A stretch of DNA of 64,000 bases from assembly GCA_963787645.1 (NCBI GenBank), contig CAWBDS010000011.1:1-64000 (forward strand), in the 5' to 3' direction. The notes under the pieces were generated by a model that was given only the letters and a program-made list of their open reading frames with translations, searched no databases and was not told where the DNA came from. The position numbers and the translations under genes are program-made. Below are positions 10,175 to 17,967 of the stretch, one piece after another (within the stretch, counting starts at the first letter, position 1; each line of letters begins with the position of its first letter). This DNA comes from Palsa-504 sp963787645. GTDB lineage: Bacteria > Actinomycetota > Actinomycetes > Streptosporangiales > Streptosporangiaceae.

Positions 10175-10657
10175 ATGTCAGAAGGATCAGGCGCCAGCTC
10201 AGATTCCCGTTCGGAGGAAAACCTCCCTGGCCAGGCCCTTCCTGAAGGTTCGGCGGACGATGTCCACGCCTGGTACCGGCGTGGCATGGACCTTCTGGGC
10301 CGGGGCAGCCCCGCGGCCGCGGCCCAGGTGCTGCAGCGCGCCTCAACCGCCGAGCCCGCGTCCCGCAGTGTACGGGAGGCGCTGGCCCGAGCCCAGTTTG
10401 ACGCGGGCCGGTACGCCGAGGCGGCGGACAATTTCCGGATGATCGTGGAAGCCAGCCCTTCGGACGATTACGCGAACTTCGGGCTCGGACTGGCCCTGGC
10501 CCGGATCGGCGACCATGCGGCCGCGGCGGAGTACCTGGCGCTCGCCGCCGCGATGCGGCCCGACGCCCCGCACTACACCGAGGCCCTGCGCTCCGTGCGG
10601 GCCACGCTGCAGGCCAGGAAGGGTGCCCGCGACACGGCTGAGGGCGGTGCCGAGTGA
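10175..10657 (+). CDS. Small TPR protein
   Basis: A 160-residue protein with about three tandem tetratricopeptide helices pairs: AWYRRGMDLLGRGSPAAAAQ, ALARAQFDAGRYAEAADNFR and NFGLGLALARIGDHAAAAEY. It has a Ser/Glu-rich N-terminal tail and no signal peptide. The frame is open to 10007, but the ATG at 10175 is preferred because upstream codons overlap the divergent DUF1015 gene. It overlaps the HAD gene by 4 nt (GTGA), so the two are translationally coupled. TPRs mediate protein contacts; the partner is unknown. Confidence 0.85.
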   Translation: MSEGSGASSDSRSEENLPGQALPEGSADDVHAWYRRGMDLLGRGSPAAAAQVLQRASTAEPASRSVREALARAQFDAGRYAEAADNFRMIVEASPSDDYANFGLGLALARIGDHAAAAEYLALAAAMRPDAPHYTEALRSVRATLQARKGARDTAEGGAE

Positions 10658-11691
10658 CAAGCAAGCCGCCCCGGCAGGTGCCGCGCGGTTGCCCCGAGTC
10701 GCTCGACACCGTCTACGACGTCGCCCTGCTCGACCTGGACGGCGTGGTGTACCTGGGCGGCACCGCGATCCCCGGGGCGGCCGAGGCGCTGCGTAAGGCC
10801 GACGCCGCGGGCATGCGACTGGCCTACGTGACGAACAACGCCTTCCGTACCCCCGCCGCTATCGCTTCCCTGCTGAGGAGCTTCGGCATCTCCGCCACGC
10901 AAGAGGACGTGGTGACCTCCGCCCAGGCCGCCGCCCGCCTGCTGGCCGAGCGCCTTCCGGCCGGCGCGCCGGTGCTGGTGGTCGGCGGCAGCGGACTGCG
11001 GATGGCGTTGCGGGAGCGCGGCCTGCGGCCGGTGTCCACCGCCATGGACCGGCCGCAGGCGGTGGTCCAGGGCTACTCACCCGACATCAGCTACTCGATG
11101 CTGGCCGAAGGCGGGCTCGCGGTCGCCGCCGGTGCCCTGTTCGTCGCGTCCAACGGTGATCTCACCCTTCCCAGCCGTCGCGGCCGCCAGCCGGGCAACG
11201 GATCGCTCGTGCAGGCGATTGCCACCGCGACCGGCGTGAAGCCACTAGTAGCGGGCAAGCCGGAACCACCGCTGCACCACGAGTCGGTGCTGCGGACCTC
11301 GGCCAAGAACCCGCTGGTGGTCGGGGACCGGCTGGACACCGACATCGAGGCCGCCCGCCGCGTCGGAGCGGACAGCATGCTCGTGCTGACCGGCGTGACC
11401 GGCCCGGCCGAAGCCGTTCTGGCGCCGCCGTCGCAGCGGCCCGATTTCCTGGCCGAGGATCTGGCCGGCCTGCTCGGACCGCACCCTGACATCACGCGCC
11501 AGGATGGCGGATTCACCTGCGGCGGCTGGACCGCGCGCTACGACGGGGGACGGCTGGCGCTGACCGGCGACGGTACGAGGATCGACGGCTTGCGCGCGTT
11601 GTGCGCGGCGGCATGGGCCGTCGATGTCCCCGGCGGCGTCACTGCGGAAACGGCGCGGCCCGCTCTCCAGCGCCTAGACGACTCAGGCTGA
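10654..11691 (+). CDS. HAD-IIA family hydrolase (NagD/PGP-like phosphatase)
   Basis: A 345-residue haloacid dehalogenase superfamily protein. Motif I DLDGVVYLGG is at about residue 27, with a class IIA cap, motif II threonine/serine in AYVTNN, motif III Lys in VAGKPEPPLHH and motif IV VVGDRLDTDIEAA. This matches the NagD/4-nitrophenylphosphatase/phosphoglycolate phosphatase group. The C-terminal 70 residues (after LLGPHPDI) are an extra actinobacterial extension. The GTG start overlaps the stop of the TPR gene by 4 nt. The exact substrate is unknown. Confidence 0.9.
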   Translation: MTSKPPRQVPRGCPESLDTVYDVALLDLDGVVYLGGTAIPGAAEALRKADAAGMRLAYVTNNAFRTPAAIASLLRSFGISATQEDVVTSAQAAARLLAERLPAGAPVLVVGGSGLRMALRERGLRPVSTAMDRPQAVVQGYSPDISYSMLAEGGLAVAAGALFVASNGDLTLPSRRGRQPGNGSLVQAIATATGVKPLVAGKPEPPLHHESVLRTSAKNPLVVGDRLDTDIEAARRVGADSMLVLTGVTGPAEAVLAPPSQRPDFLAEDLAGLLGPHPDITRQDGGFTCGGWTARYDGGRLALTGDGTRIDGLRALCAAAWAVDVPGGVTAETARPALQRLDDSG

Positions 11692-11723
11692 TGCGCGCTT
11701 GGACGACTCAGGCTGATGCGCGC
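11677..11723 (+). repeat. 25-bp tandem duplication across the HAD stop codon
   Basis: GACGACTCAGGCTGATGCGC plus GC occurs at 11677-11698 and again at 11702-11723. The first copy contains the stop codon (TGA, 11689-11691) of the HAD gene, so the second is a duplicated 3' end in non-coding DNA. Confidence 0.85.
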
Positions 11724-11748
11724 GTGGCCGAGGTGGGCGCGCACCGTG

Positions 11749-11754
11749 TATGCT
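11749..11754 (+). promoter_or_regulatory. Candidate -10 element for a leaderless short ORF
   Basis: TATGCT lies 7 nt before the ATG at 11762, a spacing that would place transcription start at or within one base of that ATG. No clear -35 is seen. Leaderless transcripts with only a good -10 are common in actinobacteria. Confidence 0.4.
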
Positions 11755-11761
11755 GTCCCGC

Positions 11762-11851
11762 ATGCCAGGTCACGCCGACCACCCACACGGTTACCACTGC
11801 GGTATTGCCGTGATGAGGACGTGCGTGTTCTGTCCTTCGTGTTGTCGCTGA
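11762..11851 (+). CDS. Cysteine-rich 29-residue leader peptide (candidate)
   Basis: A short frame encodes 29 residues with Cys at 13, 21, 24, 27 and 28, ending VFCPSCCR-stop; the two adjacent TGT codons sit immediately before the stop. There is no Shine-Dalgarno, and the -10-like TATGCT just upstream suggests a leaderless mRNA. The stop overlaps one arm of two alternative hairpins. Polycysteine leaderless short ORFs act as cysteine-responsive attenuators in mycobacteria; that role here is inferred from layout and from the cysteine-dioxygenase-like gene downstream. An internal ATG at 11813 would still include four of the five cysteines. Confidence 0.5.
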   Translation: MPGHADHPHGYHCGIAVMRTCVFCPSCCR

Positions 11852-11876
11852 CAACGACCCTCAGCTGACCGTTGTC
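11841..11876 (+). promoter_or_regulatory. Candidate attenuator: mutually exclusive hairpins
   Basis: Three segments compete. GTTGTC (11841-11846) can pair with GACAAC (11850-11855) across a 3-nt loop, or GACAACG (11850-11856) can pair with CGTTGTC (11870-11876) across 13 nt. The first segment overlaps the last TGT codon and following Arg codon of the short ORF and the second contains part of its stop, so ribosome position at Cys codons could decide which stem forms. There is no strong U-tract, so the output could be at translation or Rho level. Confidence 0.45.
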
Positions 11877-11930
11877 GCGCCGGGGCTCGCCCGCTTAGGA
11901 GCGCCCCGAAGAGCCCACGAAGGATTCCCG

Positions 11931-12596
11931 TTGACCGCGAAACTGACCGTCGACATGTCCGTCGCCCCGGAGATCGCCGCGCTCGCGCAGGCCGTGACGC
12001 TCCTCCCGGCCCAGTCGAGCCCAGTCCAGTCGGGTCCGGCCCAGTCGGGTCCGGCCCAGTCGGGTCCGGCCCAGTCGGCGCCGCTCAGGTCGGCCCAGCC
12101 GGGCGCCGATGCGGATGGCGTGCCGGACGCTAAGGCCCCCGCCGCGCCTCGCCTCACGCTCGGCCGGCTGGCCGGACGGCTCCGCACGACCGTCGCGGCG
12201 CCGGAACGGTGGTGGGGCTTGGTCCGGTTCGACGCGGACCATCCGGTGCGCATCGCGGTTGACGGGGATCCGTCGTACGCCGCCTGGCTCTTGGTCCTGC
12301 CTCCGGGCCATGCCGGGCTGTCATGCGACTGCGACGCGGTGACCGTGATCGCGGGTGAGGTGACCGAGGGCGCAGGCGCCGCTCTTCGCCCCGGCCCGAT
12401 CCGGGTCCACGGCCAGCGGCATTGGCTGCGCGGCCACGGCCCGGGCTACACGGTCAGCCTGCACGCCCGCGCGCGCCAGACCGGAGAAGGCGCCGGAGAC
12501 GGAACCAGAGAAGGAACCAGAGAAGGCGCTGGGGCGCAAACCGGGAAAGAAACCGGATTAGAAGGCACGGAAACAGCGGCCGGATCGAAGACGTAA
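11931..12596 (+). CDS. Cysteine-dioxygenase-like cupin protein, metal site altered
   Basis: The 221-residue protein resembles actinobacterial CDO_I cupins: WWGLVRFDADHPVRI, then AWLLVLPPGHAG, then VTVIAGEVTEG, then a C-terminal PIRVHGQRHWLRG...YTVSLHARAR. In active cysteine dioxygenases the segment after AWLL..LPGQ carries the iron-binding HxH (typically WHDHG). Here the aligned stretch reads LSCDCDA, so both histidines appear replaced by cysteines; the third His is plausibly in QRHWL. Catalysis by the usual Fe(II) site is therefore doubtful. The N-terminus has an SGPAQ tandem repeat and the C-terminus a Gly/Glu/Thr-rich tail. The start is TTG at 11931 with GAAGGA 6-7 nt upstream. An ABC exporter follows after 60 bp. 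Confidence 0.6.
   Translation: MTAKLTVDMSVAPEIAALAQAVTLLPAQSSPVQSGPAQSGPAQSGPAQSAPLRSAQPGADADGVPDAKAPAAPRLTLGRLAGRLRTTVAAPERWWGLVRFDADHPVRIAVDGDPSYAAWLLVLPPGHAGLSCDCDAVTVIAGEVTEGAGAALRPGPIRVHGQRHWLRGHGPGYTVSLHARARQTGEGAGDGTREGTREGAGAQTGKETGLEGTETAAGSKT
12026..12077 (+). repeat. 15-bp tandem repeat (Pro-Ala-Gln-Ser-Gly coding)
   Basis: CCAGTCGGGTCCGGC is repeated exactly at 12026, 12041 and 12056, with a partial fourth copy at 12071. It adds a pentapeptide repeat to the N-terminal linker of the CDO-like protein and keeps frame. Confidence 0.85.
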
Positions 12597-12655
12597 TAGG
12601 CTGAACGGGCCATGGTGGCGCTGTGGGGGCATGTGACCGAAAGGACCCATTTCCT

Positions 12656-13633
12656 ATGATTGAGGTACGGGGGCTCAGCAAACGGTACGGCGAGAAACTC
12701 GCCGTCAACGATCTGACATTCAGCGTGGAGGCCGGCCGGGTGACCGGTTTCCTCGGCCCGAACGGCGCGGGCAAGACCACGACGATGCGGCTGATCCTGG
12801 GGCTTGACTACTCCGATGGCGGCACGGCCACGATCGACGGCCAGCGGTACGCGAACCTGGCCTATCCGATGCGCGAGGTGGGCGCGCTGATTGACGCCAA
12901 GGCGGTGCACGGAGGCCGGTCCGCGTACAACCACCTGCTCTGCCTGGCCCAGACCAACAACCTGCCCAAGCGCCGGGTGGGGGAGGTGCTGGATCTGGTC
13001 GGCCTGGCCGATGTGGCGCGCAAGCGCACCAAGGGCTTCTCGCTGGGCATGGCGCAGCGGCTCGGCATCGCCGGCACGCTGCTCGGCGACCCGAAGGTGC
13101 TGATGTTCGACGAGCCGGTCAACGGGCTGGACCCCGAGGGGATCCTGTGGATCCGTAACCTGATGAAGGCGCTGGCCTCCGAGGGACGCACCGTGTTCGT
13201 CTCCAGCCACCTGATGTCGGAGATGGAGAACACCGCGGACCACCTGATCGTCATCGGCCGCGGCCAGCTGCTGGCCGACTGCACCATGGAGGAGTTCATC
13301 GCCCGCAGTTCCGGCCAGGCCGTCCGGGTGCGCACGCCACAGGCCGAGCAGCTCACCGCGGCGCTCGCCGAGTCGGGCATCACCGCGGTAAGCGGCGGTG
13401 GCGGCACGCTGACCGTCCGGGGCCTGAGCCCGGACCGGATCGGCGACATCGCGTTCGAGCGCGGCGTGCGGCTGCATGAGCTCACTCCGACCCGGGCGTC
13501 CCTGGAGGCGGCGTTCATGGAGCTGACCGCGGACAGCGTGGAGTACCAGGCCGGGATCCCGGGCCAGCCGCCCGCGCCGCCCCAGGTCCCGGCGGCGCAG
13601 CCGGTCACCGCACAGCAGGGAAGGCGGGCCTGA
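12656..13633 (+). CDS. ABC transporter ATP-binding protein (ABC-2 exporter type)
   Basis: A 325-residue ATPase with Walker A GPNGAGKTT (about residue 37), a degenerate signature FSLGMAQRLGIAG in place of LSGGQ, Walker B VLMFDEPVNGLDPEG and H-loop VFVSSHLMSEME. The C-terminal 100 residues are the regulatory extension common in CcmA-type exporter ATPases, ending in a Pro/Ala-rich tail. ATG 12656 is chosen because AAAGGA lies about 10 nt upstream and MIEVRGLSKRYG is the normal family start. The permease gene starts 1 nt after the stop. Substrate unknown. Confidence 0.92.
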   Translation: MIEVRGLSKRYGEKLAVNDLTFSVEAGRVTGFLGPNGAGKTTTMRLILGLDYSDGGTATIDGQRYANLAYPMREVGALIDAKAVHGGRSAYNHLLCLAQTNNLPKRRVGEVLDLVGLADVARKRTKGFSLGMAQRLGIAGTLLGDPKVLMFDEPVNGLDPEGILWIRNLMKALASEGRTVFVSSHLMSEMENTADHLIVIGRGQLLADCTMEEFIARSSGQAVRVRTPQAEQLTAALAESGITAVSGGGGTLTVRGLSPDRIGDIAFERGVRLHELTPTRASLEAAFMELTADSVEYQAGIPGQPPAPPQVPAAQPVTAQQGRRA

Positions 13634-13634
13634 C

Positions 13635-14476
13635 ATGACGGCAACGACACAGATCCAGCCCCGCCCGCCGGTGCTCCCCCCGGTCTCGGGCCGGGCGGCT
13701 TCGGCGGCACGCTGCGGTCGGAGTTCACCAAGCTCCGTTCGGTCCGCTCGACCTACTGGACCTTGCTGGTCCTGCTGGCGGTCAGCATCGGGATCGGGGC
13801 CGCGATCACCGGCGGGACGGCCGCCAACTGGTCGCACACCTCACCAGCGGACCGGGCCACCTTCGATCCCACCCAGGTCAGCGTGGCCGGGCTGTTCTAT
13901 CTCGGCCAGCTCGTGATCGTGGTCCTCGGGGCGATGACGCTCACCTCCGAATACTCCACCGGGATGATCCGCACCTCGCTGACCGCCATGCCCAGGCGCC
14001 CGGTGATGTACGCCGCCAAGGTGGTGGTGTTCGCGGTCATCGCGTTCGCGGTCACGATCGTGGCCGCCTTCATCGCGTTCTTCCTGGGCCAGGCGCTGCT
14101 GACCAGCACGCACGACACCGCGACGCTGTCCCAGCCCAACGTGCTGCGCGCGGTGATCGGCAGCGCGGTGTACGTGACCACCTGCGGCCTGTTCGCGTAC
14201 GCCGCCGGGGCGATCCTGCGGCACACCGCGGCCGCCATCACGACCGTGATCGGCCTGCTGTTCGTGCTGCCGATCCTCATTCACCTGCTGCCGCACTCCT
14301 GGTACCTGGACCTCAAGCGGTGGCTGCCCGACGCCGCGGGCGCAGCGCTTTCCGTCACGGTCGGAAGCAATGACCCGCACCTGTTCACCCCGTGGGGCCA
14401 GTACGCCGTGTTCGCCGCCTACACCGTGGCCGCGCTCGTCGCGGGTGCGGTCCTGTTCCGCACCCGCGACGCGTAG
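13635..14476 (+). CDS. ABC-2 type permease (frameshifted in a C run)
   Basis: The start ATG at 13635 follows the ATPase stop directly and encodes MTATTQIQPRPPVLPP. The conserved protein then continues in another frame as GPGGFGGTLRSEFTKLRSV, TYWTLLVLLAVSIGIGAAI and on to 14476. The change falls at the six-C run 13676-13681; adding one C restores a single 281-residue frame. The product has six hydrophobic segments, for instance LGQLVIVVLGAMTLTSEY, VVVFAVIAFAVTIVAAFIAFF and VIGLLFVLPILIHLL, typical of ABC-2 permeases that work with CcmA-like ATPases. A sequencing error in the homopolymer is likely. Confidence 0.85.
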
Positions 14477-14480
14477 CCGC

Positions 14481-15731
14481 TCACCAGGCGATGCCGCCCA
14501 TGCCCATCCGGTCGGTGATCCGGATCGGCAGGGGGCTGACCCTGCCGCTGGCCAAGTTGACCGCGATTACGGTCGTGGTCAACTTCGCCGGCTTGAAAAG
14601 GAAGCCGCCTTTCGACGTCCGGATCCGGGTAGCCGGGCGGGTGGTCCTGACCAGGTAGGTGAGCAGGTAGCGGCCTGACGGGTCCATGGACACCGCGTCG
14701 AGGGAGGTGTTCGCGGGCCAGGTGTGCAGCACGCCGATCTGGCGTCCCGTCGCCGTGCTGTAGGCGGCGAGCGCGGGGCCGACCGCGCCGGGGGACGTGC
14801 AGTCCTGGGTGCAGGCGTACAGCGTGCCGCCGTCCGGGCTCAGCACGGCCAGGGCCACCCCGGCGTTGCTGCCCCGCGGCCGGAGCAGCACGCGGCTGAC
14901 CGAGTCCACGGTCCCCGACGGGGCGCCGGTCGGCAGCAGCCTGGCCACGGTTTCCAGCGTGCCGTTCAGGATCTGCGTGAACGCCAGCCGGCTGCCGTCG
15001 GCCGACAGCGAGAAGCTGGAGGGATAGTCCTCGCCCAGCGTGTAGGACCAGTGCCTGGTGACCTGCCCGGTGCCGAGGTCGGCGAGCTCGATGTCGCCAA
15101 TGGCCTGCGTGTTGCCGATATGCCCCGACCCGGTGGCACAGCGCACCGCCAAGAACGCGGCGGTGCGGCCGTCCGCGCTCACCGCCAGCGCCGTGGGCAG
15201 CCTGTTGGCCGGGATGGACACCGGCAGACCGGCCGGCGCCGACGGCCGCCCGCTGTCGCTCAGCCGCACCTGGTACAGGATCGTCCGGCAACTCGTCTGC
15301 GGGTTGAGGTCGGCCGCCACCAGGAAGGTCCGGTCATCGCCGGCCGCCGCCACGTACGCGAACTCCTGCCCGGCCGGCGCGGCGATCTGCCCGCTGACCT
15401 GCCCGGTCGCCGTCCGCACCACCTGCAGGCCGCTGCCTTCAGTCTTTACGGTGAACTCCGGCAGCGGCGCCGCGTGCTCCCGCCCGCCGCTCGCCGTCGT
15501 GACCTTCCCGGCGCCGGCGGCGCCGACGGTGCCGTGCACGATCACGAAGACGCCAAGGACCAGCGCGGCCACCACGGCGGCCGCGCCCAGCGGCATCAGC
15601 GCCCCCATCCACCGCGGTCGGCCCCGAGCCGCACCACTCGGGCGGACGCGGAGCTCGCGGACGGCCTCCGGCCGCACGGTCCCCCCGGCGGCGCGATAGG
15701 CGTCGCGCAGCCGGTCTTCCAGCTCATTCAT
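14481..15731 (-). CDS. Membrane-anchored beta-propeller protein, sigma-factor partner
   Basis: A 416-residue protein with a short cytoplasmic N-terminus (MNELEDRLRDAYRAAGG), one transmembrane helix (about 44-66, LGAAAVVAALVLGVFVIVHG) and an extracytoplasmic domain with repeated SADGRTAAF, SADGSRLAF, SPDGGTLYA and DPSGRYLLT motifs, the signature of TolB/WD40-like propellers. Its start overlaps the end of the ECF sigma gene by 8 nt. The layout suggests an anti-sigma-like or signal-sensing partner, but no zinc anti-sigma motif is present, so this is inference. It ends 4 nt from the convergent permease gene. Confidence 0.75.
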   Translation of the reverse strand: MNELEDRLRDAYRAAGGTVRPEAVRELRVRPSGAARGRPRWMGALMPLGAAAVVAALVLGVFVIVHGTVGAAGAGKVTTASGGREHAAPLPEFTVKTEGSGLQVVRTATGQVSGQIAAPAGQEFAYVAAAGDDRTFLVAADLNPQTSCRTILYQVRLSDSGRPSAPAGLPVSIPANRLPTALAVSADGRTAAFLAVRCATGSGHIGNTQAIGDIELADLGTGQVTRHWSYTLGEDYPSSFSLSADGSRLAFTQILNGTLETVARLLPTGAPSGTVDSVSRVLLRPRGSNAGVALAVLSPDGGTLYACTQDCTSPGAVGPALAAYSTATGRQIGVLHTWPANTSLDAVSMDPSGRYLLTYLVRTTRPATRIRTSKGGFLFKPAKLTTTVIAVNLASGRVSPLPIRITDRMGMGGIAW

Positions 15732-16257
15732 TGCCGTCTCCTTTTAGTTCCCGGGCCAGCGCGGCCAGCGCGCGGGAGCCGGTGGACGAGACGGTCCCCC
15801 GGCTGACTCCTAGCAGCGTGGCAATCTCCTGCTCGCCGAGGTCCATGTAGTACTTGAGCGCGAGCACCTCACGCTGTCGAAGCGACAGCCGGGCCACGGC
15901 GGCGAGCACCGTCCGGCGATCCTCGCCGTCTATCGCCGCCGCCTCCGCCGACCAGACCGGGGGCTGGTGCGGGATCCGGAGCAGCCGGGCCCGCCCGCGG
16001 CTGCGCTGGACGGTGCGACAGCCGTTCAGCACCGAAGTACGCAGGTAACCCAGCACGTTGCCGGGATCCCGTACCCGGTGCCACCCCCGGTACAGGCCGA
16101 GGAACGCCTCCTGCACCACGTCCTCGGCCGTGGTCTGGTCGCCGACGAGCATCAGCGCGAACCTGATCAGCCCGACCGCATGTGCCCGGTACAACCCATC
16201 GACCGCCTCTGCGGCCGACTGGGCGGCGGCCTCATCGTTTCGTACCGTCATGCCCAT
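15724..16257 (-). CDS. ECF RNA polymerase sigma factor (SigE family)
   Basis: A roughly 177-residue ECF sigma factor. Region 2 includes LYRAHAVGLIRFALMLVGD and AEDVVQEAFLGLYRGWHRV; region 4 is LSLRQREVLALKYYMDLGEQ followed by EIATLLGVSRGTVSSTGSRA, a clear helix-turn-helix. The frame is open to 16308, but MGMTVRND at 16257 (or the ATG at 16251) is a better start. Overlap with the downstream propeller gene indicates translational coupling, typical of sigma/anti-sigma pairs. Confidence 0.9.
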   Translation of the reverse strand: MGMTVRNDEAAAQSAAEAVDGLYRAHAVGLIRFALMLVGDQTTAEDVVQEAFLGLYRGWHRVRDPGNVLGYLRTSVLNGCRTVQRSRGRARLLRIPHQPPVWSAEAAAIDGEDRRTVLAAVARLSLRQREVLALKYYMDLGEQEIATLLGVSRGTVSSTGSRALAALARELKGDGNE

Positions 16258-16312
16258 AAGACGCCACGCCGCCCCGGAATGCTGAGCGGCCGCGCCATCC
16301 AACCGCAAACGG

Positions 16313-17101
16313 TCAGGAGACGATGAGGGCTAGTTGGCGGGACTGGGCCACCATGGTGCCGGTGGAGTCCCAGACCTCGAAATCCTCCTCGTGGTAGCCG
16401 CCGCCGACGAAGCGGGTGGTCGCCCGGCAGGCCAGCCAGCCGGGGGCCGGGGCCGCCCGCAGGTGGACGGTGAGCTGGATCGTGGTGGACGCCGAGCCGA
16501 GTTCGAGCACCGACGGAGCGGTCGAGTCGACTAGGAGCGGCAGCGACAGCAGGTCAGCCTCGCGGCCGTCGGCGAACCGCATCCAGAACTCGCTGGACGG
16601 CAGGCCGGTCGGGTGGCCGCGGAGCCAGCCGGGCAGTTCGGCGGACCGGAACTCGACGCGTTCGGCGATGGTCGCCAACTCCACGGCGTCGACCGGGACG
16701 CCAACGCATTCGGAAGGCGGCGGCAGGGCTGGCGGCGCGCCGTCCACGAACACCGGTCCCTCCGTAGCGCCCAGACGAGCGAACGCGGCCGTAGCGCGGA
16801 CGACGTCCTTGTCCCCCTGAACCAGCGCCGCCTGGCCGAAAGCCGTGGTTCGCCCACTGCGCACCAGCGATGTGCGCACGCAGGCAGGCCCCACCGCCCC
16901 GGGCCGCAGGAAGAACCCGGAGATCACGACGGGGTCGGGGAACGGCATGACCAGCGCGAGTGCCCTGGTGCAGATGGCCAGCAGGTAGCCGCCGTTCACC
17001 GCGCCGCCGGTACCGTCCCACCGGCCCGTCACCGCCGCCGTGAACTCACCAGCCCCGGCCGCCGATACCGCGGTATCGGCGTCGAAGGCATACGAGCCCA
17101 T
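16313..17101 (-). CDS. Acyl-CoA thioesterase-like (double hot-dog) protein
   Basis: The 262-residue protein fits the thioesterase-like superfamily (TesB-like double hot-dog). Visible elements are the N-terminal WDGTGGAVNGGYLLAICTRAL helix segment, the central PGAVGPACVRTSLVRSGRTT strand pair, and the C-terminal WLACRATTRFVGGGYHEEDFEVWDSTG with GTMVAQSRQLALI, which is typical of the second hot-dog. Its ATG shares one base with the TGA of map (TGATG), so the two are coupled. The acyl substrate is unknown. Confidence 0.85.
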   Translation of the reverse strand: MGSYAFDADTAVSAAGAGEFTAAVTGRWDGTGGAVNGGYLLAICTRALALVMPFPDPVVISGFFLRPGAVGPACVRTSLVRSGRTTAFGQAALVQGDKDVVRATAAFARLGATEGPVFVDGAPPALPPPSECVGVPVDAVELATIAERVEFRSAELPGWLRGHPTGLPSSEFWMRFADGREADLLSLPLLVDSTAPSVLELGSASTTIQLTVHLRAAPAPGWLACRATTRFVGGGYHEEDFEVWDSTGTMVAQSRQLALIVS

Positions 17102-17874
17102 CAGGGCAACGTCAGGATCTCGTGGCCGTCCTCGGTGACCAGGATGGTGTGCTCGAACTGCGCGGTGCGCTTGTGGTCCTTGGTCACCGCCGTCCAGCCA
17201 TCCGGCCAGATGTCGTAGCCGATCGTGCCCAGCGTGAGCATCGGCTCGATGGTGAACGTCATCCCGGGCTGCATGATCACCCTGGTGTGCGGGTCGTCGT
17301 AGTGCGGCACGATCAGCCCGGAATGGAAGGTCCGGCCGATGCCGTGCCCGGTGAAGTCGCGCACCACGCCGTACCCGAACCGCCGTGCGTACGACTCGAT
17401 CACCCGGCCGATGGCGTTCAGCGGCCGGCCCGGCGCCACCGCCCGGATGCCGCGCATCATCGCCTCGTGGGTGCGCTCCACCAGCAGCCGGGACTCCTCG
17501 TCAACCTCGCCGGCCAGGAAGGTCGCGTTCGTGTCACCGTGCACTCCGCCGATGTAGCCGGTGATGTCGATATTGACGATGTCCCCGTCCCTGACCACGG
17601 TGTCGTCGGGGATCCCGTGGCAGATCACCTCGTTCAGCGACGTGCACAGCGACTTGGGGTAGCCGCGGTAGCCCAGCGTGCTCGGGTAGGCCCCGTGACT
17701 GACCAGGAAATCGTGGCCTACCTGATCGAGGTAGTCAGTGGTGACGCCAGGGGCCACGTGCGCGCCGACTTCGGCCAGCGCCTGGGCGGCCAGCCGGCCG
17801 GCGATGCGCATCCGCTCGATGATCTCGGGCGTCTTGACGTCCGGTTCCCCGGTCTTCGGCCGCTTTTTGCCCAC
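17101..17874 (-). CDS. map: Type I methionine aminopeptidase
   Basis: Removes the initiator Met from nascent proteins. The five metal ligands are visible: Asp in NIDITGYIGG, Asp in VHGDTNATF, His in FTGHGIGRTFH, Glu in TIEPMLTL and Glu in AQFEHTILV. The N-terminus is uncertain. From GTG 17874 the protein starts MGKKRPKTGEP, but family-like residues REVPADIPRPEY lie in frame just upstream with no ATG, GTG or TTG before a stop at 17959-17961. Either a frameshift hides the true start (an ATG at 17947 is in another frame) or GTG 17874 is used. Confidence 0.93.
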   Translation of the reverse strand: MGKKRPKTGEPDVKTPEIIERMRIAGRLAAQALAEVGAHVAPGVTTDYLDQVGHDFLVSHGAYPSTLGYRGYPKSLCTSLNEVICHGIPDDTVVRDGDIVNIDITGYIGGVHGDTNATFLAGEVDEESRLLVERTHEAMMRGIRAVAPGRPLNAIGRVIESYARRFGYGVVRDFTGHGIGRTFHSGLIVPHYDDPHTRVIMQPGMTFTIEPMLTLGTIGYDIWPDGWTAVTKDHKRTAQFEHTILVTEDGHEILTLP

Positions 17875-17967
17875 GTATTCCGGCCGCGGGATGTCCGCGG
17901 GGACCTCGCGGGTGGGAGAAAGCGGCCGGATGAAGCACTGTCGCCATGCTTTGCGAGTCTAATGTGC

